Made by a program: the position numbers and the translations under genes
NCBI RefSeq assembly: GCF_000242915.1
Contig: NZ_AFRZ01000001.1
Coordinates: forward strand, 1,798,001 to 1,862,000
DNA from: Sulfurimonas gotlandica GD1
GTDB lineage: Bacteria > Campylobacterota > Campylobacteria > Campylobacterales > Sulfurimonadaceae
Direction of reading: 5' to 3'
Length of the DNA: 64,000 nucleotides
Part shown: piece after piece, positions 1 through 9,245 of the stretch
Position numbering within the stretch: the stretch's first letter is position 1
How the letters are laid out: every line of letters begins with the position of its first letter
The notes under the pieces: generated by a model
Told to the model about the DNA's origin: nothing
The model's database searches: none
The model's input: the letters and a program-made list of their open reading frames with translations, nothing else

Positions 1-42
1 CCTAGTAAGCTTTACACTATAAAAATTAAGTAAAGGGTATGA

Positions 43-921
43 ATGAAAGAAAAAGCAGTTGTATTAATTGTTGATGATGTGGCATCAAATGTACAAATAC
101 TTGCTGAAGTATTGAAAGATGAGTACCATATAAAAGTAGCGGTAGACGGCAGAAGTGCGATAGAACTAAGTACTAAAAAGCCATACCCTGACTTGATTTT
201 ACTTGATGTAAATATGCCTGATATGGATGGATACGACGTACTACGAGAATTAAAAAGATGTGTTGGGAGTGATAGTGTTCCAGTTATTTTTGTGACAGGC
301 AACGATACTGAAGAAGACGAAGAAAAAGGTCTCCTCTTAGGCGCAGTTGATTATATTAAAAAACCGATACATCCAGCTATAGTAAAAGCGAGAGTTAGAA
401 CTCAGGTAACACTTAAAAAACAGAGAGATGAGCTTATCTACAATGCTGTGCATGACCAACTCACAGGTCTTTATAACCGCAATCACTTAGTTTTAGAAGG
501 AGAGAGAAAATTCTCAAGAGCATTTAGAAAAAATGATAAGTTGAGTGTTATGATGATTGATATAGATCACTTTAAAATAGTAAATGATACTCATGGACAT
601 TTAACTGGAGATCTGGTTTTAAAAGAGGTAGCATCTCTGCTTATTCAGGATAATAGAACTGAGGACTTTAGTGCAAGATTTGGCGGAGAAGAGTTTATAG
701 TCGTTCTGGATGGCTGCTCAAAAGAAGACGCAAAAGAAAAAGCAGAGACTCTTAGAAAAAAGATTGAAGAGTTAAATCCGGCTGATATAAAAGTAACTGC
801 CAGTTTTGGAATTAGTGAGTTAAATAAAGAACACAATAGTTTCGAGTCTCTTTTAAGAGCAGCAGATTCAGCACTATATTCTGCAAAAAGCAGTGGGCGA
901 AACTGCGTCGTAGTAGCTTAA
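43..921 (+). CDS. Response regulator with GGDEF output (diguanylate cyclase)
   Basis: Cytoplasmic two-domain regulator predicted to make cyclic di-GMP from GTP when phosphorylated. Residues 1-120 are a receiver domain with acidic pocket DD11-12, phospho-acceptor D55 (LILLDVNMPD) and K107-P108. Residues 130-292 are a GGDEF domain with an intact GGEEF signature at 214-218. An RxxD product-inhibition motif (RTED) lies five residues before it, so the enzyme should be active and feedback inhibited. No partner kinase is adjacent within the window; one could lie to the left. The ATG at 43 is favoured because the ATG at 39 opens only a short out-of-phase frame. The fold is certain; the physiological output is unknown. 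Confidence 0.93.
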   Translation: MKEKAVVLIVDDVASNVQILAEVLKDEYHIKVAVDGRSAIELSTKKPYPDLILLDVNMPDMDGYDVLRELKRCVGSDSVPVIFVTGNDTEEDEEKGLLLGAVDYIKKPIHPAIVKARVRTQVTLKKQRDELIYNAVHDQLTGLYNRNHLVLEGERKFSRAFRKNDKLSVMMIDIDHFKIVNDTHGHLTGDLVLKEVASLLIQDNRTEDFSARFGGEEFIVVLDGCSKEDAKEKAETLRKKIEELNPADIKVTASFGISELNKEHNSFESLLRAADSALYSAKSSGRNCVVVA

Positions 922-929
922 AAAAGCTT

Positions 930-1487
930 CTAAGGATGAGGAACTTTCAGTTTAGAGTTTAGACTCCATCCAATAATAGCCATTAAAACAATAACTGCTA
1001 TTGCAGGTAAAATATTATAAGCGTGTGTGAGATATACTAACCAGAGTAAAATCGCTCCAAGAGGAGTTGGTACGCCTGTAAAATATTTAGATACTTCTCC
1101 AGCATCTGTATTAATATTAAAATGTATAAGTCTTCTAAGTCCTGATATAACATAGTAGATGCTAACAACAGCAGCAAGAATTGTCCAGATGCCAGAGAGT
1201 GAAGTAGAGTAAACTGCTTGAAAGATTAAAAATACAGGAACAAGTACGAAACTTAAAAAGTCTGCAAAACTGTCCAGTTGAACACCAAACTCATTTGATA
1301 ATTTGTATTTTCTGGCAATTTTACCGTCAAAAATATCAAAAGCACCGCCAATCCATGCTAAAACAATTGCTAAAATAAAATTGTTTTGAGTAATGAAGTA
1401 AGTTGCAAGAAGACCGGCTGTAATATTTACAAAAGTAAAAAGATTTGCCAGATTAAAGTGAGAAGTTGCTTGGTATAAAAATTTCAT
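930..1487 (-). CDS. CDP-alcohol phosphatidyltransferase family (PssA-like)
   Basis: Integral membrane enzyme of phospholipid synthesis that transfers a phosphatidyl group from CDP-diacylglycerol to an alcohol. The full family signature D-x2-D-G-x2-A-R-x8-G-x3-D-x3-D is present as D51, D54-G55, A58-R59, G68, D72 and D76. About five hydrophobic segments surround it. The FTGVPTPLGA stretch resembles the corresponding part of phosphatidylserine synthases, which makes serine the likeliest acceptor, but at 185 residues it is shorter than many PssA proteins and no psd gene is adjacent. The start has a good ribosome binding site (AAGGT before ATG). Substrate assignment is inference. Confidence 0.8.
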   Translation of the reverse strand: MKFLYQATSHFNLANLFTFVNITAGLLATYFITQNNFILAIVLAWIGGAFDIFDGKIARKYKLSNEFGVQLDSFADFLSFVLVPVFLIFQAVYSTSLSGIWTILAAVVSIYYVISGLRRLIHFNINTDAGEVSKYFTGVPTPLGAILLWLVYLTHAYNILPAIAVIVLMAIIGWSLNSKLKVPHP

Positions 1488-1592
1488 AAATTACCTTGAG
1501 TGAAGTTCTGGCGTAATTATATCTCTTATCATGCTATTAATCAATTTTTTATATCTTAATTTGTAGTAAAATAGTAAATATATAATAATTAT

Positions 1593-1619
1593 TAATAATG
1601 ATAACTTTTATCATTATTA
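1593..1619. promoter_or_regulatory. Fur-box-like palindrome 1 upstream of porin
   Basis: A perfect 12-base inverted repeat, TAATAATGATAA / TTATCATTATTA, separated by CTT. Its core at 1599-1613 matches the 7-1-7 Fur consensus TGATAATNATTATCA at all but two positions. It sits 62-88 bases before the porin ATG. Iron-dependent repression by Fur is inferred from the motif and from the feoAB genes downstream. Confidence 0.7.
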
Positions 1620-1633
1620 AGATGCTTCTAAGT

Positions 1634-1648
1634 TGATATCTATTATCA
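1634..1648. promoter_or_regulatory. Fur-box-like palindrome 2 upstream of porin
   Basis: TGATATCTATTATCA, two differences from the 7-1-7 Fur consensus, lying 15 bases after the end of the first palindrome. Tandem boxes of this kind usually strengthen repression. Confidence 0.6.
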
Positions 1649-1680
1649 TTTGAATAAGACAATATAAAGACGGACTAAAA

Positions 1681-3021
1681 ATGATAGATATGATTTATTT
1701 GGCGCATGCTGATGAAACTACTGCTAAAGCAAAAACTCCTATAGTTACAGAAAAAATGACTACGGCTATAGAGCAAAGCGGTATGATTCACTCTAAAGTA
1801 GCAGGAAGATATGATGTTGTAAAAATACTTCCAAAAGAAGCAGATAGTTTTGACACTATGTTCGACTATGCTGATGCTTTTGGTAAGTTTAGACTCTCTT
1901 ATATAAATAGTGCACATAAGATCAGTTCCCTCCCTAATAAAACAGAAAAAAGTGCTACATCTTTGGGTGGTGAATTTGGTTTTAACACTGCTGAATTTCA
2001 TGGACTTCAAGCACATGTAGCGGCTTATGTGTCACAAGGTCTTGATTTTATAAATCCAGATAAAAATGATCTCAATGAAGATTTTTTCGCAAAAGATTTA
2101 AGCTCTTTCGCTTACATTGCAGAGGCTAGTATCAACTATAGTAACGAATACTTTCAAGCAAAAATTGGACGTGTAAGAGTTGAGACACCTTTTGCAAACA
2201 GTGATGATATAAGAATGGCTCCAAATACATTTGAGGGTGCGTGGGCAAATATCGATTATAACGATAAAGTAAAAACTCAACTTTTATACTTTAACAGATG
2301 GGCTGGTTATGATTCTCAAGATGAGAGCGCAGGGGCATTTCAAAACGAGTTTAAAGACTTGGTTGGCTCTGATAGTTTTGGGATGCTTGGAGCATCTATA
2401 GCGTATGAATATGCGAAAAACAGTGAGACTTCTTTTTGGTATAACTATATCGATAAGATGAGTGCTATTGCATATGCTGAGATAGTAGGAATATATTTTA
2501 TTGATGGTGAAGATATTCACTTGGATTATGGAGTTCAAGCTACCAATATACAAGAGTTAGAAAGCTCAAATGTTGGTGGGAATGTTTTTGGTGCAATGTC
2601 TATCTTTCATTACAATGGAGCATTTTTTGGAGGAGCGTACAATATTTCACTTTCAGATAATGGAAAATACGTAACAAATGGTTTTGGCGGTGGTCCTTAC
2701 TACACTTCACTTGATGAAGCATCTATCTCTTCAATCTCAGAAGCAGGTTCATCGTATACAGGTGGAGCAAATAATAATGCTGAATCTTTTAGAATTGGCG
2801 CAGGTTACGAGTTTGAAGCAGTTTCAATAGAGGGTTTAGTCCTTGAACTTGTTTATGGTGAGCTTTACAGTGATAATGGCAGAATTATAGAAAAAGACGC
2901 AATTATAACTTATGACATAACTGATAAATGGTATCTAGAAGCTACCTACACAAATTACACATCAACAAGTAACAAAAATACTTTTGATAGAGCTCTTGTG
3001 AGACTTGAGTACAAGTTTTAA
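1681..3021 (+). CDS. Outer membrane porin-like beta-barrel, Fur-linked
   Basis: A 446-residue protein rich in alternating aromatic/Gly/Ser strands and ending in a typical outer-membrane terminal strand (ALVRLEYKF, C-terminal Phe). It resembles the long single-chain porins of the OprD type found in Campylobacterota. Two Fur-like boxes precede it and feoA follows 52 bases later with its own box, so a role in uptake under iron limitation is likely but the substrate is unknown. Oddity: the N-terminus MIDMIYLAHADE is far shorter than a usual signal peptide, although it ends in a cleavage-like AHA. No upstream in-frame start exists (TGA at 1651-1653). Confidence 0.75.
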   Translation: MIDMIYLAHADETTAKAKTPIVTEKMTTAIEQSGMIHSKVAGRYDVVKILPKEADSFDTMFDYADAFGKFRLSYINSAHKISSLPNKTEKSATSLGGEFGFNTAEFHGLQAHVAAYVSQGLDFINPDKNDLNEDFFAKDLSSFAYIAEASINYSNEYFQAKIGRVRVETPFANSDDIRMAPNTFEGAWANIDYNDKVKTQLLYFNRWAGYDSQDESAGAFQNEFKDLVGSDSFGMLGASIAYEYAKNSETSFWYNYIDKMSAIAYAEIVGIYFIDGEDIHLDYGVQATNIQELESSNVGGNVFGAMSIFHYNGAFFGGAYNISLSDNGKYVTNGFGGGPYYTSLDEASISSISEAGSSYTGGANNNAESFRIGAGYEFEAVSIEGLVLELVYGELYSDNGRIIEKDAIITYDITDKWYLEATYTNYTSTSNKNTFDRALVRLEYKF

Positions 3022-3034
3022 TCAAGTATTAACA

Positions 3035-3049
3035 TGATATTTATTATCA
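3035..3049. promoter_or_regulatory. Fur-box-like site upstream of feoA
   Basis: TGATATTTATTATCA has a single difference from the 7-1-7 Fur consensus and lies 25 bases before the feoA ATG. Together with the two boxes before the porin this suggests separate iron-responsive promoters for porin and feoAB. Confidence 0.7.
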
Positions 3050-3073
3050 TTATAAAAAATAAAGAATATATTT

Positions 3074-3301
3074 ATGAAAACATTAAAAGATTGTAACAAA
3101 GCATGTATAGTAAAAGTTGTAAAGTTACACGCTGAGACAGATTTGAAACAGAGATTGATATCATTTGGAATCATGAAAGAAGCAGTTATAGAAGTATTAG
3201 AATACTCTACTGCAAAGAGTACAATAGAAGTTAAAGTAGGTAAGATGAGAATAGCTCTGCGTGCGAAAGAAGCTCAGTTAATAGAGGTAGAACAGATATG
3301 A
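3074..3301 (+). CDS. feoA: Ferrous iron transport protein A
   Basis: Small cytoplasmic SH3-like protein (75 residues, normal for FeoA) that assists FeoB in Fe(II) uptake. The sequence shows the characteristic pattern of a basic, glycine-containing N-terminal half (LKQRLISFGIMKEAVIEVL) and a C-terminal strand ending in LRAKEAQLIEV. Its stop codon overlaps the feoB ATG by four bases (ATGA), so the two are translationally coupled. A Fur-like box lies just upstream. Confidence 0.92.
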   Translation: MKTLKDCNKACIVKVVKLHAETDLKQRLISFGIMKEAVIEVLEYSTAKSTIEVKVGKMRIALRAKEAQLIEVEQI

Positions 3302-5436
3302 AGGGAATAGATGTAAAAGCTTGTCCAGTCATTGCTAAACATATAAAAATAGCTCTAGTAGGACAACCTAATGTTGGTAAGAGTATGCTTATCAACTCTG
3401 TGTCAAACGCGCATCTGCATGTAGGAAACTTCTCGGGTGTAACGGTCGATAAAACAGAAGTACTTTTTGATTATAAAGATTATCATTTTACTGTTGTAGA
3501 TCTTCCCGGGACTTACGCATTCACTGACTATACTATTGAAGAGAGAGTTACGCATGACTATCTTTGTGCAGAGAGTTATGACCTTATAATCAATGTAGTT
3601 GATTCTACAAATTTAGAGAAAAACCTTCAACTTACGTCTGAGCTTATGAGTATGAGTAAGAGTATTGTAATCGCTCTAAATATGAGTGATGAGGCAGATA
3701 AAGAGGGTGTGTCAATAGATGCAGCTTATATGTCAGAACTTCTTGGCATCCCTTGTGTAAAAGTATCTGCTGTAACAAAAATTGGTATTGAAAATCTTTT
3801 AGATGCCGTTATATCTGTACGTGAACAAGAAAAGCAAGAATCAAAATTAATCTTTAGTGAGCCAGTTGAAGAAGAGATATCAACAATAGTAAACTACCTC
3901 TCTAAGCATAAATATGATGCTGTAAACTCATATAGAAATGTAGCAATAAACTTACTGAAAAACAATAAAAAAACCTATGCTAAACTTCATGATGACCCTA
4001 TCTGGACAGAGCTTCAACCAATACTTATTGACTCTTCAAAGCACGTAGAACTTCACCATGACAGTGATGATATTAAAGAAGCTTTTGCAGAGGAATATGC
4101 ATCGTTTAACAGAGGTATTATTGCCGAAGTTTTTAAGCAAGATGCAAGAGAAGAGCAAAAAACTTTAACTGAAAGAATAGACAATATTTTAATTCATCCA
4201 TTTTTTGGAATCCCAATATTTCTATTTTTCATGTGGGCACTTTTTCAACTGACTTTTGAGATTGGTTCTATCCCTATGGATTGGATAGACGCGTTTTTTG
4301 GTTGGTTCGGTGATACTGTTGGCGCTACAATAGCAAACGATGATGTTAGATCACTTATCGTTGATGGAATAATTGCCGGTGTTGGAGCTGTTATCCTTTT
4401 TGTTCCAAATATCATCATCCTATTTATAGGTATAGCACTATTGGAGAGTACAGGGTACATGTCCAGGGTTGCTTTTTTACTTGATGGTTTTTTCCATAAG
4501 TTTGGAATGCACGGACAATCTTTCATCCCGCTAGTTACTGGATTCGGGTGTTCTATCCCCGCATATATGAGTGCAAGAATACTTAAAAATGATCGTGATA
4601 GACTGCTAACTCTTTTCATAATCGGTTTTATGAGTTGTGGGGCGAGGCTTCCTGTTTATGTACTTTTTGCAGGTGCATTTTTTAGCCCTGAGATGGCGGG
4701 AAATATCCTTTTTGTCATCTATATAGGTGGAGCTATGATTGGTCTTATAGCTGCTAAAATTTTAAAACTGACAGCGTTTAAAGGTGCTGATGAGCCGTTT
4801 GTAATGGAGATGCCAAAGTATAGGCTTCCTTCTGCCAAACTAATCTGGCACACAGTTTTGACTAAGACGATGATGTATTTGAAAAAAGCAGGTACTTTTA
4901 TTGCAGCTGCATCTATGCTAATTTGGTTTTTAAGTAACTACCCACATAATCTGGACTTAGAAAAAGAGTATGCAGCTAAGATAGAAATGGCTGTGCAAGA
5001 AGATGAAAAGAAAATACTTTCAAACAAGTTCGCTGAAGCTAATCTAGAGCAAAGTTATCTTGGGCAGATCGGAAAATTTTCTGAACCGATTTTTGCACCA
5101 TTAGGTTTTGACTGGAAGATGAGTGTTGCTCTTCAAACTGGGCTTGCTGCAAAAGAAGTTGTTGTATCGACTCTAGGTGTACTTTATGCTCTTGGAGATG
5201 ATGTAGATGAAGAGAATAACTCTCTTATTAATGCTATTAGTAAAAATATATCTTTTGCATCTGCAATAGCATTTATTGTTGTTATTATGATTTATCTGCC
5301 ATGTTTAGCAGCATCTATTGTTTTTACTCGTGAAGCAGGAGGGATAAAGTATTTCTTTTACCTTTTTGCATTTACATCTGTTGTAGCTTATTCACTTTCA
5401 TTTATAGCATACAATATAGCTTTGATGTTCTCTTAA
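3298..5436 (+). CDS. feoB: Ferrous iron transporter FeoB
   Basis: Inner-membrane Fe(II) permease with an N-terminal G domain. G1 is GQPNVGKS at 22-29, G3 is DLPGTY and G4 is NMSD. The C-terminal half holds two Gate-type membrane regions (for example GYMSRVAFLLDGFFHKFGMHG and the cysteine-containing GFGCSIPA and MSCGARLP motifs). Its 712 residues are typical for Campylobacterota FeoB. No feoC is present. Transcription is expected with feoA under Fur control. Confidence 0.97.
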   Translation: MKGIDVKACPVIAKHIKIALVGQPNVGKSMLINSVSNAHLHVGNFSGVTVDKTEVLFDYKDYHFTVVDLPGTYAFTDYTIEERVTHDYLCAESYDLIINVVDSTNLEKNLQLTSELMSMSKSIVIALNMSDEADKEGVSIDAAYMSELLGIPCVKVSAVTKIGIENLLDAVISVREQEKQESKLIFSEPVEEEISTIVNYLSKHKYDAVNSYRNVAINLLKNNKKTYAKLHDDPIWTELQPILIDSSKHVELHHDSDDIKEAFAEEYASFNRGIIAEVFKQDAREEQKTLTERIDNILIHPFFGIPIFLFFMWALFQLTFEIGSIPMDWIDAFFGWFGDTVGATIANDDVRSLIVDGIIAGVGAVILFVPNIIILFIGIALLESTGYMSRVAFLLDGFFHKFGMHGQSFIPLVTGFGCSIPAYMSARILKNDRDRLLTLFIIGFMSCGARLPVYVLFAGAFFSPEMAGNILFVIYIGGAMIGLIAAKILKLTAFKGADEPFVMEMPKYRLPSAKLIWHTVLTKTMMYLKKAGTFIAAASMLIWFLSNYPHNLDLEKEYAAKIEMAVQEDEKKILSNKFAEANLEQSYLGQIGKFSEPIFAPLGFDWKMSVALQTGLAAKEVVVSTLGVLYALGDDVDEENNSLINAISKNISFASAIAFIVVIMIYLPCLAASIVFTREAGGIKYFFYLFAFTSVVAYSLSFIAYNIALMFS

Positions 5437-5458
5437 CCAGCTATTAGTTTATCTCTGT

Positions 5459-5464
5459 TAAAAT
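5459..5464 (+). promoter_or_regulatory. -10 box TAAAAT, possible leaderless start
   Basis: TAAAAT ends five bases before the ATG at 5470 and no Shine-Dalgarno sequence is visible (CTCAC between them). A transcript from this box would start at or next to the ATG. The hexamer has one difference from TATAAT, so this is a moderate call. Confidence 0.4.
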
Positions 5465-5469
5465 CTCAC

Positions 5470-6132
5470 ATGAAAAAAATATTAATGATTGAAGATGACT
5501 TAGAATTAGCAGAGATACTAACAGAGTATCTTGAGCAGTTTGAGTTTGAGGTTATCACAGAAGATGACCCTTTTAAAGCTGTAAGTATATTAAAATTGGA
5601 GCCATTTGATTTAGTAATCTTGGACTTGACACTTCCAGGAATGGATGGTTTGGAAGTTTGTGAAGCAATTCGTGAGAGACAGGATATTCCTATAATCATA
5701 TCATCAGCAAGAAGTGATGTTACAGATAAAATAAAAGCACTTGAGCTTGGTGCTGATGACTACTTGCCAAAGCCATATGACCCAAGAGAACTAGAAGCAA
5801 GAATTCACTCAGTTCTTAGACGTTACGCGGCAAAATCTGAAGCAAAAGAAGAGTCTAAAAGTGACTTTAAATGTGATACCTCATCTATGATGATTACATA
5901 TAAAAGCAGAAATATAGACCTTACAAACGCAGAATTTGGAATACTTGCTTATATGATTGCTAAACAGGGACTGGTGGTCTCAAGAGAAGACCTTATCCAT
6001 AACGTAAATGCTATAAATGAAGACTCTTCAAACAAAAGTATAGATGTTATGGTTGGAAGAATCAGAAATAAACTAGGCGATAAAACTCTTATAGAGTCAG
6101 TTCGTGGTGTTGGATACAAGTTACTTAAGTAA
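5470..6132 (+). CDS. OmpR-family response regulator (ArsR-like)
   Basis: DNA-binding transcription regulator. Residues 1-120 are a receiver domain (ED8-9-D10 acidic pocket, phospho-acceptor D52, K101 region LPKPYDP). Residues 130-220 form a winged helix of the OmpR type (LTNAEFGILAYMIAKQG ... RIRNKLGD ... RGVGYKLLK). The kinase gene follows three bases later. Length and sequence flavour resemble the acid-response regulator ArsR of Helicobacter pylori (HP0166), where the order is also regulator then sensor; orthology is an inference. The start may be leaderless. Confidence 0.9.
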   Translation: MKKILMIEDDLELAEILTEYLEQFEFEVITEDDPFKAVSILKLEPFDLVILDLTLPGMDGLEVCEAIRERQDIPIIISSARSDVTDKIKALELGADDYLPKPYDPRELEARIHSVLRRYAAKSEAKEESKSDFKCDTSSMMITYKSRNIDLTNAEFGILAYMIAKQGLVVSREDLIHNVNAINEDSSNKSIDVMVGRIRNKLGDKTLIESVRGVGYKLLK

Positions 6133-6134
6133 TA

Positions 6135-7409
6135 ATGAAAAAACACGCCGTTCTCATAACTGTACTTTTTGCACTAGCAGTTACACTTGTTAGTGTTAGT
6201 GCAGTTTTCTGGGAATTTTACAAACTTAATAAGCATCAATATATAGACCATATCTTCTCAAAACACGAAACAATTACTCAGATATATCGTGAACACCTTC
6301 AGAAAAATACTTCACAAATCATGCTTGAAGCAAACTTGGCAGTCTATAAGTTTGTAATAGAAAATGATGAGAATGAAAAAAAAAGAATTTTAGAAAATTC
6401 AAAACTATTAAAACATAAAAATTTTAAAAGAGTCGATGAAGCTATTATGTTAAACAATCAAGGTCTTTACACTCAAAAAGTTGTTCGTGATCTTAGAATA
6501 TCAATGGTTGAATTAAGCAAGACTATATACTTTTATATAGAGTCTCCTATTGGCTCTGTTATGATTCAAGATGAAGAGTTAAAGCCATATAAATACTATT
6601 CAATTGCATACTCATATTTGACAATTATATTAATTATTTCTATCTCATTTGTACTTATTTTACAAAGACTCAGACCACTTATTCGCCTAAGAAGAAAGAT
6701 TGCTCTTTTTGGAAACGGAGATATGAATATCTCTTTTAAAACTTCAGGAAGTGATGAGATAGCACTAGTCTCAAATGAACTTGAATCAACAAGAGAGAAG
6801 ATTAATTCATTGCTAGATTCTAGAACACTATTTTTGAGAAATATTATGCATGAGCTAAAGACACCAATTGCAAAGGGAACTATTGCTACTCAGATGCTTC
6901 GTACTACAAAAGAAAGAGATAGATTTAGTTCTATTTTTGGCCGTTTGGAGACGCTTGTGGAAGAGTTTGCTCTTATTGAAGAAGTAACAAGTGTGCATGA
7001 TAAGAGCGACTTTAAAGAATACAGACTTATTGACATTATAGACGGAGCTATTGATATGGCTATGATTGATAGAAGCAGTGTAACGATAGATATAGATGCC
7101 ATGCCTAAATTGATAGTCAGCTACAGATTATATACAACAGCGATAAAAAATATGATAGATAACGGTATCAAATACTCCCCAGATTCTCATGTAAAAATTT
7201 TGATAATAAATAATGAATTGTGTTTTGAGAGCAAGGGTGAGTGTATAGCGCATCCACTTCAATACTATATAGAACCTTTTACAAAAGAAAATCCATCAAA
7301 AAATAGCTTTGGTTTGGGACTTTATCTAGTTGACTCTATTTTAAAAGTGCATGAGCAGGTTTTGGCGCATGAGTATGATAATGGAGTTAATCGTTTTATT
7401 TTTGCATAA
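6135..7409 (+). CDS. Sensor histidine kinase (ArsS-like)
   Basis: Inner-membrane sensor kinase, partner of the upstream regulator. A membrane helix at about 5-27, a periplasmic sensor region to about 155, a second helix at 158-178, a HAMP-like linker, then HisKA with phospho-acceptor H239 (MHELKTP) and a compact ATPase domain (NMIDNGIKYSP N-box; SFGLGLYLV G2-like box). The gene begins two bases after the regulator stop. It resembles ArsS family sensors of Campylobacterota, but the stimulus cannot be read from sequence. Confidence 0.9.
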   Translation: MKKHAVLITVLFALAVTLVSVSAVFWEFYKLNKHQYIDHIFSKHETITQIYREHLQKNTSQIMLEANLAVYKFVIENDENEKKRILENSKLLKHKNFKRVDEAIMLNNQGLYTQKVVRDLRISMVELSKTIYFYIESPIGSVMIQDEELKPYKYYSIAYSYLTIILIISISFVLILQRLRPLIRLRRKIALFGNGDMNISFKTSGSDEIALVSNELESTREKINSLLDSRTLFLRNIMHELKTPIAKGTIATQMLRTTKERDRFSSIFGRLETLVEEFALIEEVTSVHDKSDFKEYRLIDIIDGAIDMAMIDRSSVTIDIDAMPKLIVSYRLYTTAIKNMIDNGIKYSPDSHVKILIINNELCFESKGECIAHPLQYYIEPFTKENPSKNSFGLGLYLVDSILKVHEQVLAHEYDNGVNRFIFA

Positions 7410-7432
7410 GTTTTTATCTGTAAACTATTGTA

Positions 7433-8875
7433 ATGAATAAAGTAGATAAAAATATTAAAATTTTACTTATTGTTTTTTTTGCATTCTCGTTCTTTATTTT
7501 TGGCTGGATTAGTCACTCCGCTTATAAGCCTGGAAACAGAATAGAGAAGCCATCAGTTTTAGATGAGATAAAAAAGACAAAAATTCTTAATGTTGTCTTA
7601 TTAAATGCCCCTTCAACCTATTACATAGGAACTGATGGGGCACAGGGTTTTGAGTATGAGCTACTTCATTCTTATGCTGAGCATCTTGGTGTGACTCTAA
7701 ATATTACTACTGCAAATACAATAAAAGAGGCTATAAAGTTCTCTAAACTTCCACATATACATATTACTTCAGCATCTCTGGCTAAAACTAAAGCTCGTGA
7801 GAGAACTTTTAACTTTGGACCCTCCTATTTTGAAGTTCAAGAACAGGTTATTTGTAATCGTGGGATGCTAGGTAGCGGAAAGTTCCCAAGAGATGTGGAA
7901 AGTCTTGCCGGACTTAGTATCACAGTAGGTGATGGAACTAGTTATAGTGAAACTATAAAATCATTGCAAGAAGATGGTTTTGACATAAATGCAACACTTG
8001 ATTCAGAGCTCTCAACAGAAGAGCTCTTAGAACAGGTAGCATCTCATAAGATAGACTGTACTATAGCGGATTCAAATATTTACGCACTAAATCAGAGATA
8101 TTTTTCAGGGATTACACAAGCTTTTGTTATAAGTGAAAGAGAACAGTTGGCATGGGTATTAGCGGAAAATTCAAAAGAATTAGCAGCTGATATGTATTCG
8201 TGGTTTAATGGTTTTAATCAAAGTGGTAAATTAGCACAGCTTAAAGACCATTACTACAGCTATGTACTTTTCTTCGACTATTACGACAACAAAATGTTTT
8301 ATAAACGTGTAAAATCAAGACTACCAAAATATAAAGAATATTTTGAAAAGTATGGAACACGCTATGGAATTCCTTGGACTGTTTTGGCAGCACAGTCCTA
8401 TCAGGAGTCACATTGGAACCCAAAAGCAAAAAGTTTTACAGGAGTTAGAGGCTTGATGATGTTGACTCTTCGTACTGCGAAATTACTTGGTGTAAAAAAC
8501 CGTCTAGATCCTGAGCAAAGTATAAAAGGTGGAACAAGACATCTCAATCAGATGCTAATTAATGTTCCCAAAGAAGTAGAGGGTGAAAACCGCCTAAAAT
8601 TTGCACTTGCTGCTTACAATATTGGAATGGGACACATAAAAGATGCGCAAGATCTAGCTAAAAAGATGGGACTGAACCAAAATATATGGAGTGATTTGAA
8701 ACAAGCTTTACCACTTCTTTCTCAAAAGAGATATTACCAAAAATTAAAACATGGGTATGCAAGAGGAAGTGAGCCTGTTCGGTATGTTGATTCAATATAT
8801 GACTACAGAGATATCTTACAAAACATTAATGAAGACGAAGATGAAGATGAAGATGAAGAAGAAGAGAAAAAGTAG
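7433..8875 (+). CDS. mltF: Membrane-bound lytic murein transglycosylase F
   Basis: Cell-wall enzyme that cleaves peptidoglycan glycan strands. An N-terminal membrane/signal segment (about 10-30), a solute-binding-protein-3 type regulatory domain (about 45-265), and an SLT catalytic domain (about 300-450). The catalytic glutamate is in [16 protein letters not shown], followed by the MltF-typical [13 protein letters not shown]. The last 17 residues are almost purely acidic (codons GAA/GAT repeated at about 8830-8865), an unusual tail. No clear Shine-Dalgarno precedes the ATG. A weak TAAACT -10-like hexamer ends six bases upstream. Confidence 0.92.
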   Translation: MNKVDKNIKILLIVFFAFSFFIFGWISHSAYKPGNRIEKPSVLDEIKKTKILNVVLLNAPSTYYIGTDGAQGFEYELLHSYAEHLGVTLNITTANTIKEAIKFSKLPHIHITSASLAKTKARERTFNFGPSYFEVQEQVICNRGMLGSGKFPRDVESLAGLSITVGDGTSYSETIKSLQEDGFDINATLDSELSTEELLEQVASHKIDCTIADSNIYALNQRYFSGITQAFVISEREQLAWVLAENSKELAADMYSWFNGFNQSGKLAQLKDHYYSYVLFFDYYDNKMFYKRVKSRLPKYKEYFEKYGTRYGIPWTVLAAQSYQESHWNPKAKSFTGVRGLMMLTLRTAKLLGVKNRLDPEQSIKGGTRHLNQMLINVPKEVEGENRLKFALAAYNIGMGHIKDAQDLAKKMGLNQNIWSDLKQALPLLSQKRYYQKLKHGYARGSEPVRYVDSIYDYRDILQNINEDEDEDEDEEEEKK

Positions 8876-8900
8876 TTTTTCCTCTCTCTTGTTTTGAGGT

Positions 8901-9245
8901 TTAAAGTACCTCACCATCTTCACCCTCTTTACCAGTTGCAAGAGCGCTTAAAAAACTTTCCATGTCATATTTTACTCTATACTCTGGAGTCATAATATGA
9001 ATAAGTATATCTCCTAAATCAACAACTATCCAATCACCACTCTCATCAACATTGTTAAATTTCTCAGCAGGTTTAAGATCATCTTTTAGGTGATTTAGTA
9101 GAGCAGCTGTATGTCTTGGTCCCAGTGATGAAGCAATGATTGCATATTCAACGAAATAATTTTTGGCTCTTAAGTCAAAAACCTCTATTCCCTCAGCTTT
9201 GTTTTTGTCTAAAGAATTAGTGATATTATCAATTCTATTTTGCAT
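8901..9245 (-). CDS. rsfS: Ribosome silencing factor RsfS
   Basis: Small protein (114 residues) that binds ribosomal protein L14 and blocks subunit joining under starvation. Typical features are KAEGIEVFDLRAKNYFVEYAIIASSLGPRH and the DWIVVDLGDILIHIMTPEYRVKYDMESF stretch. The start MQNRIDNIT at 9245 is chosen because AAGGA lies six bases upstream; a start 36 bases earlier lacks this. It overlaps the end of nadD by 11 bases, the common nadD-rsfS arrangement. Confidence 0.93.
   Translation of the reverse strand: MQNRIDNITNSLDKNKAEGIEVFDLRAKNYFVEYAIIASSLGPRHTAALLNHLKDDLKPAEKFNNVDESGDWIVVDLGDILIHIMTPEYRVKYDMESFLSALATGKEGEDGEVL

Noticed and set aside
8861-8890. A/T-rich hairpin across the mltF stop as terminator
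   Set aside because: The stem needs a bulge and lies partly in coding sequence; too weak to call.
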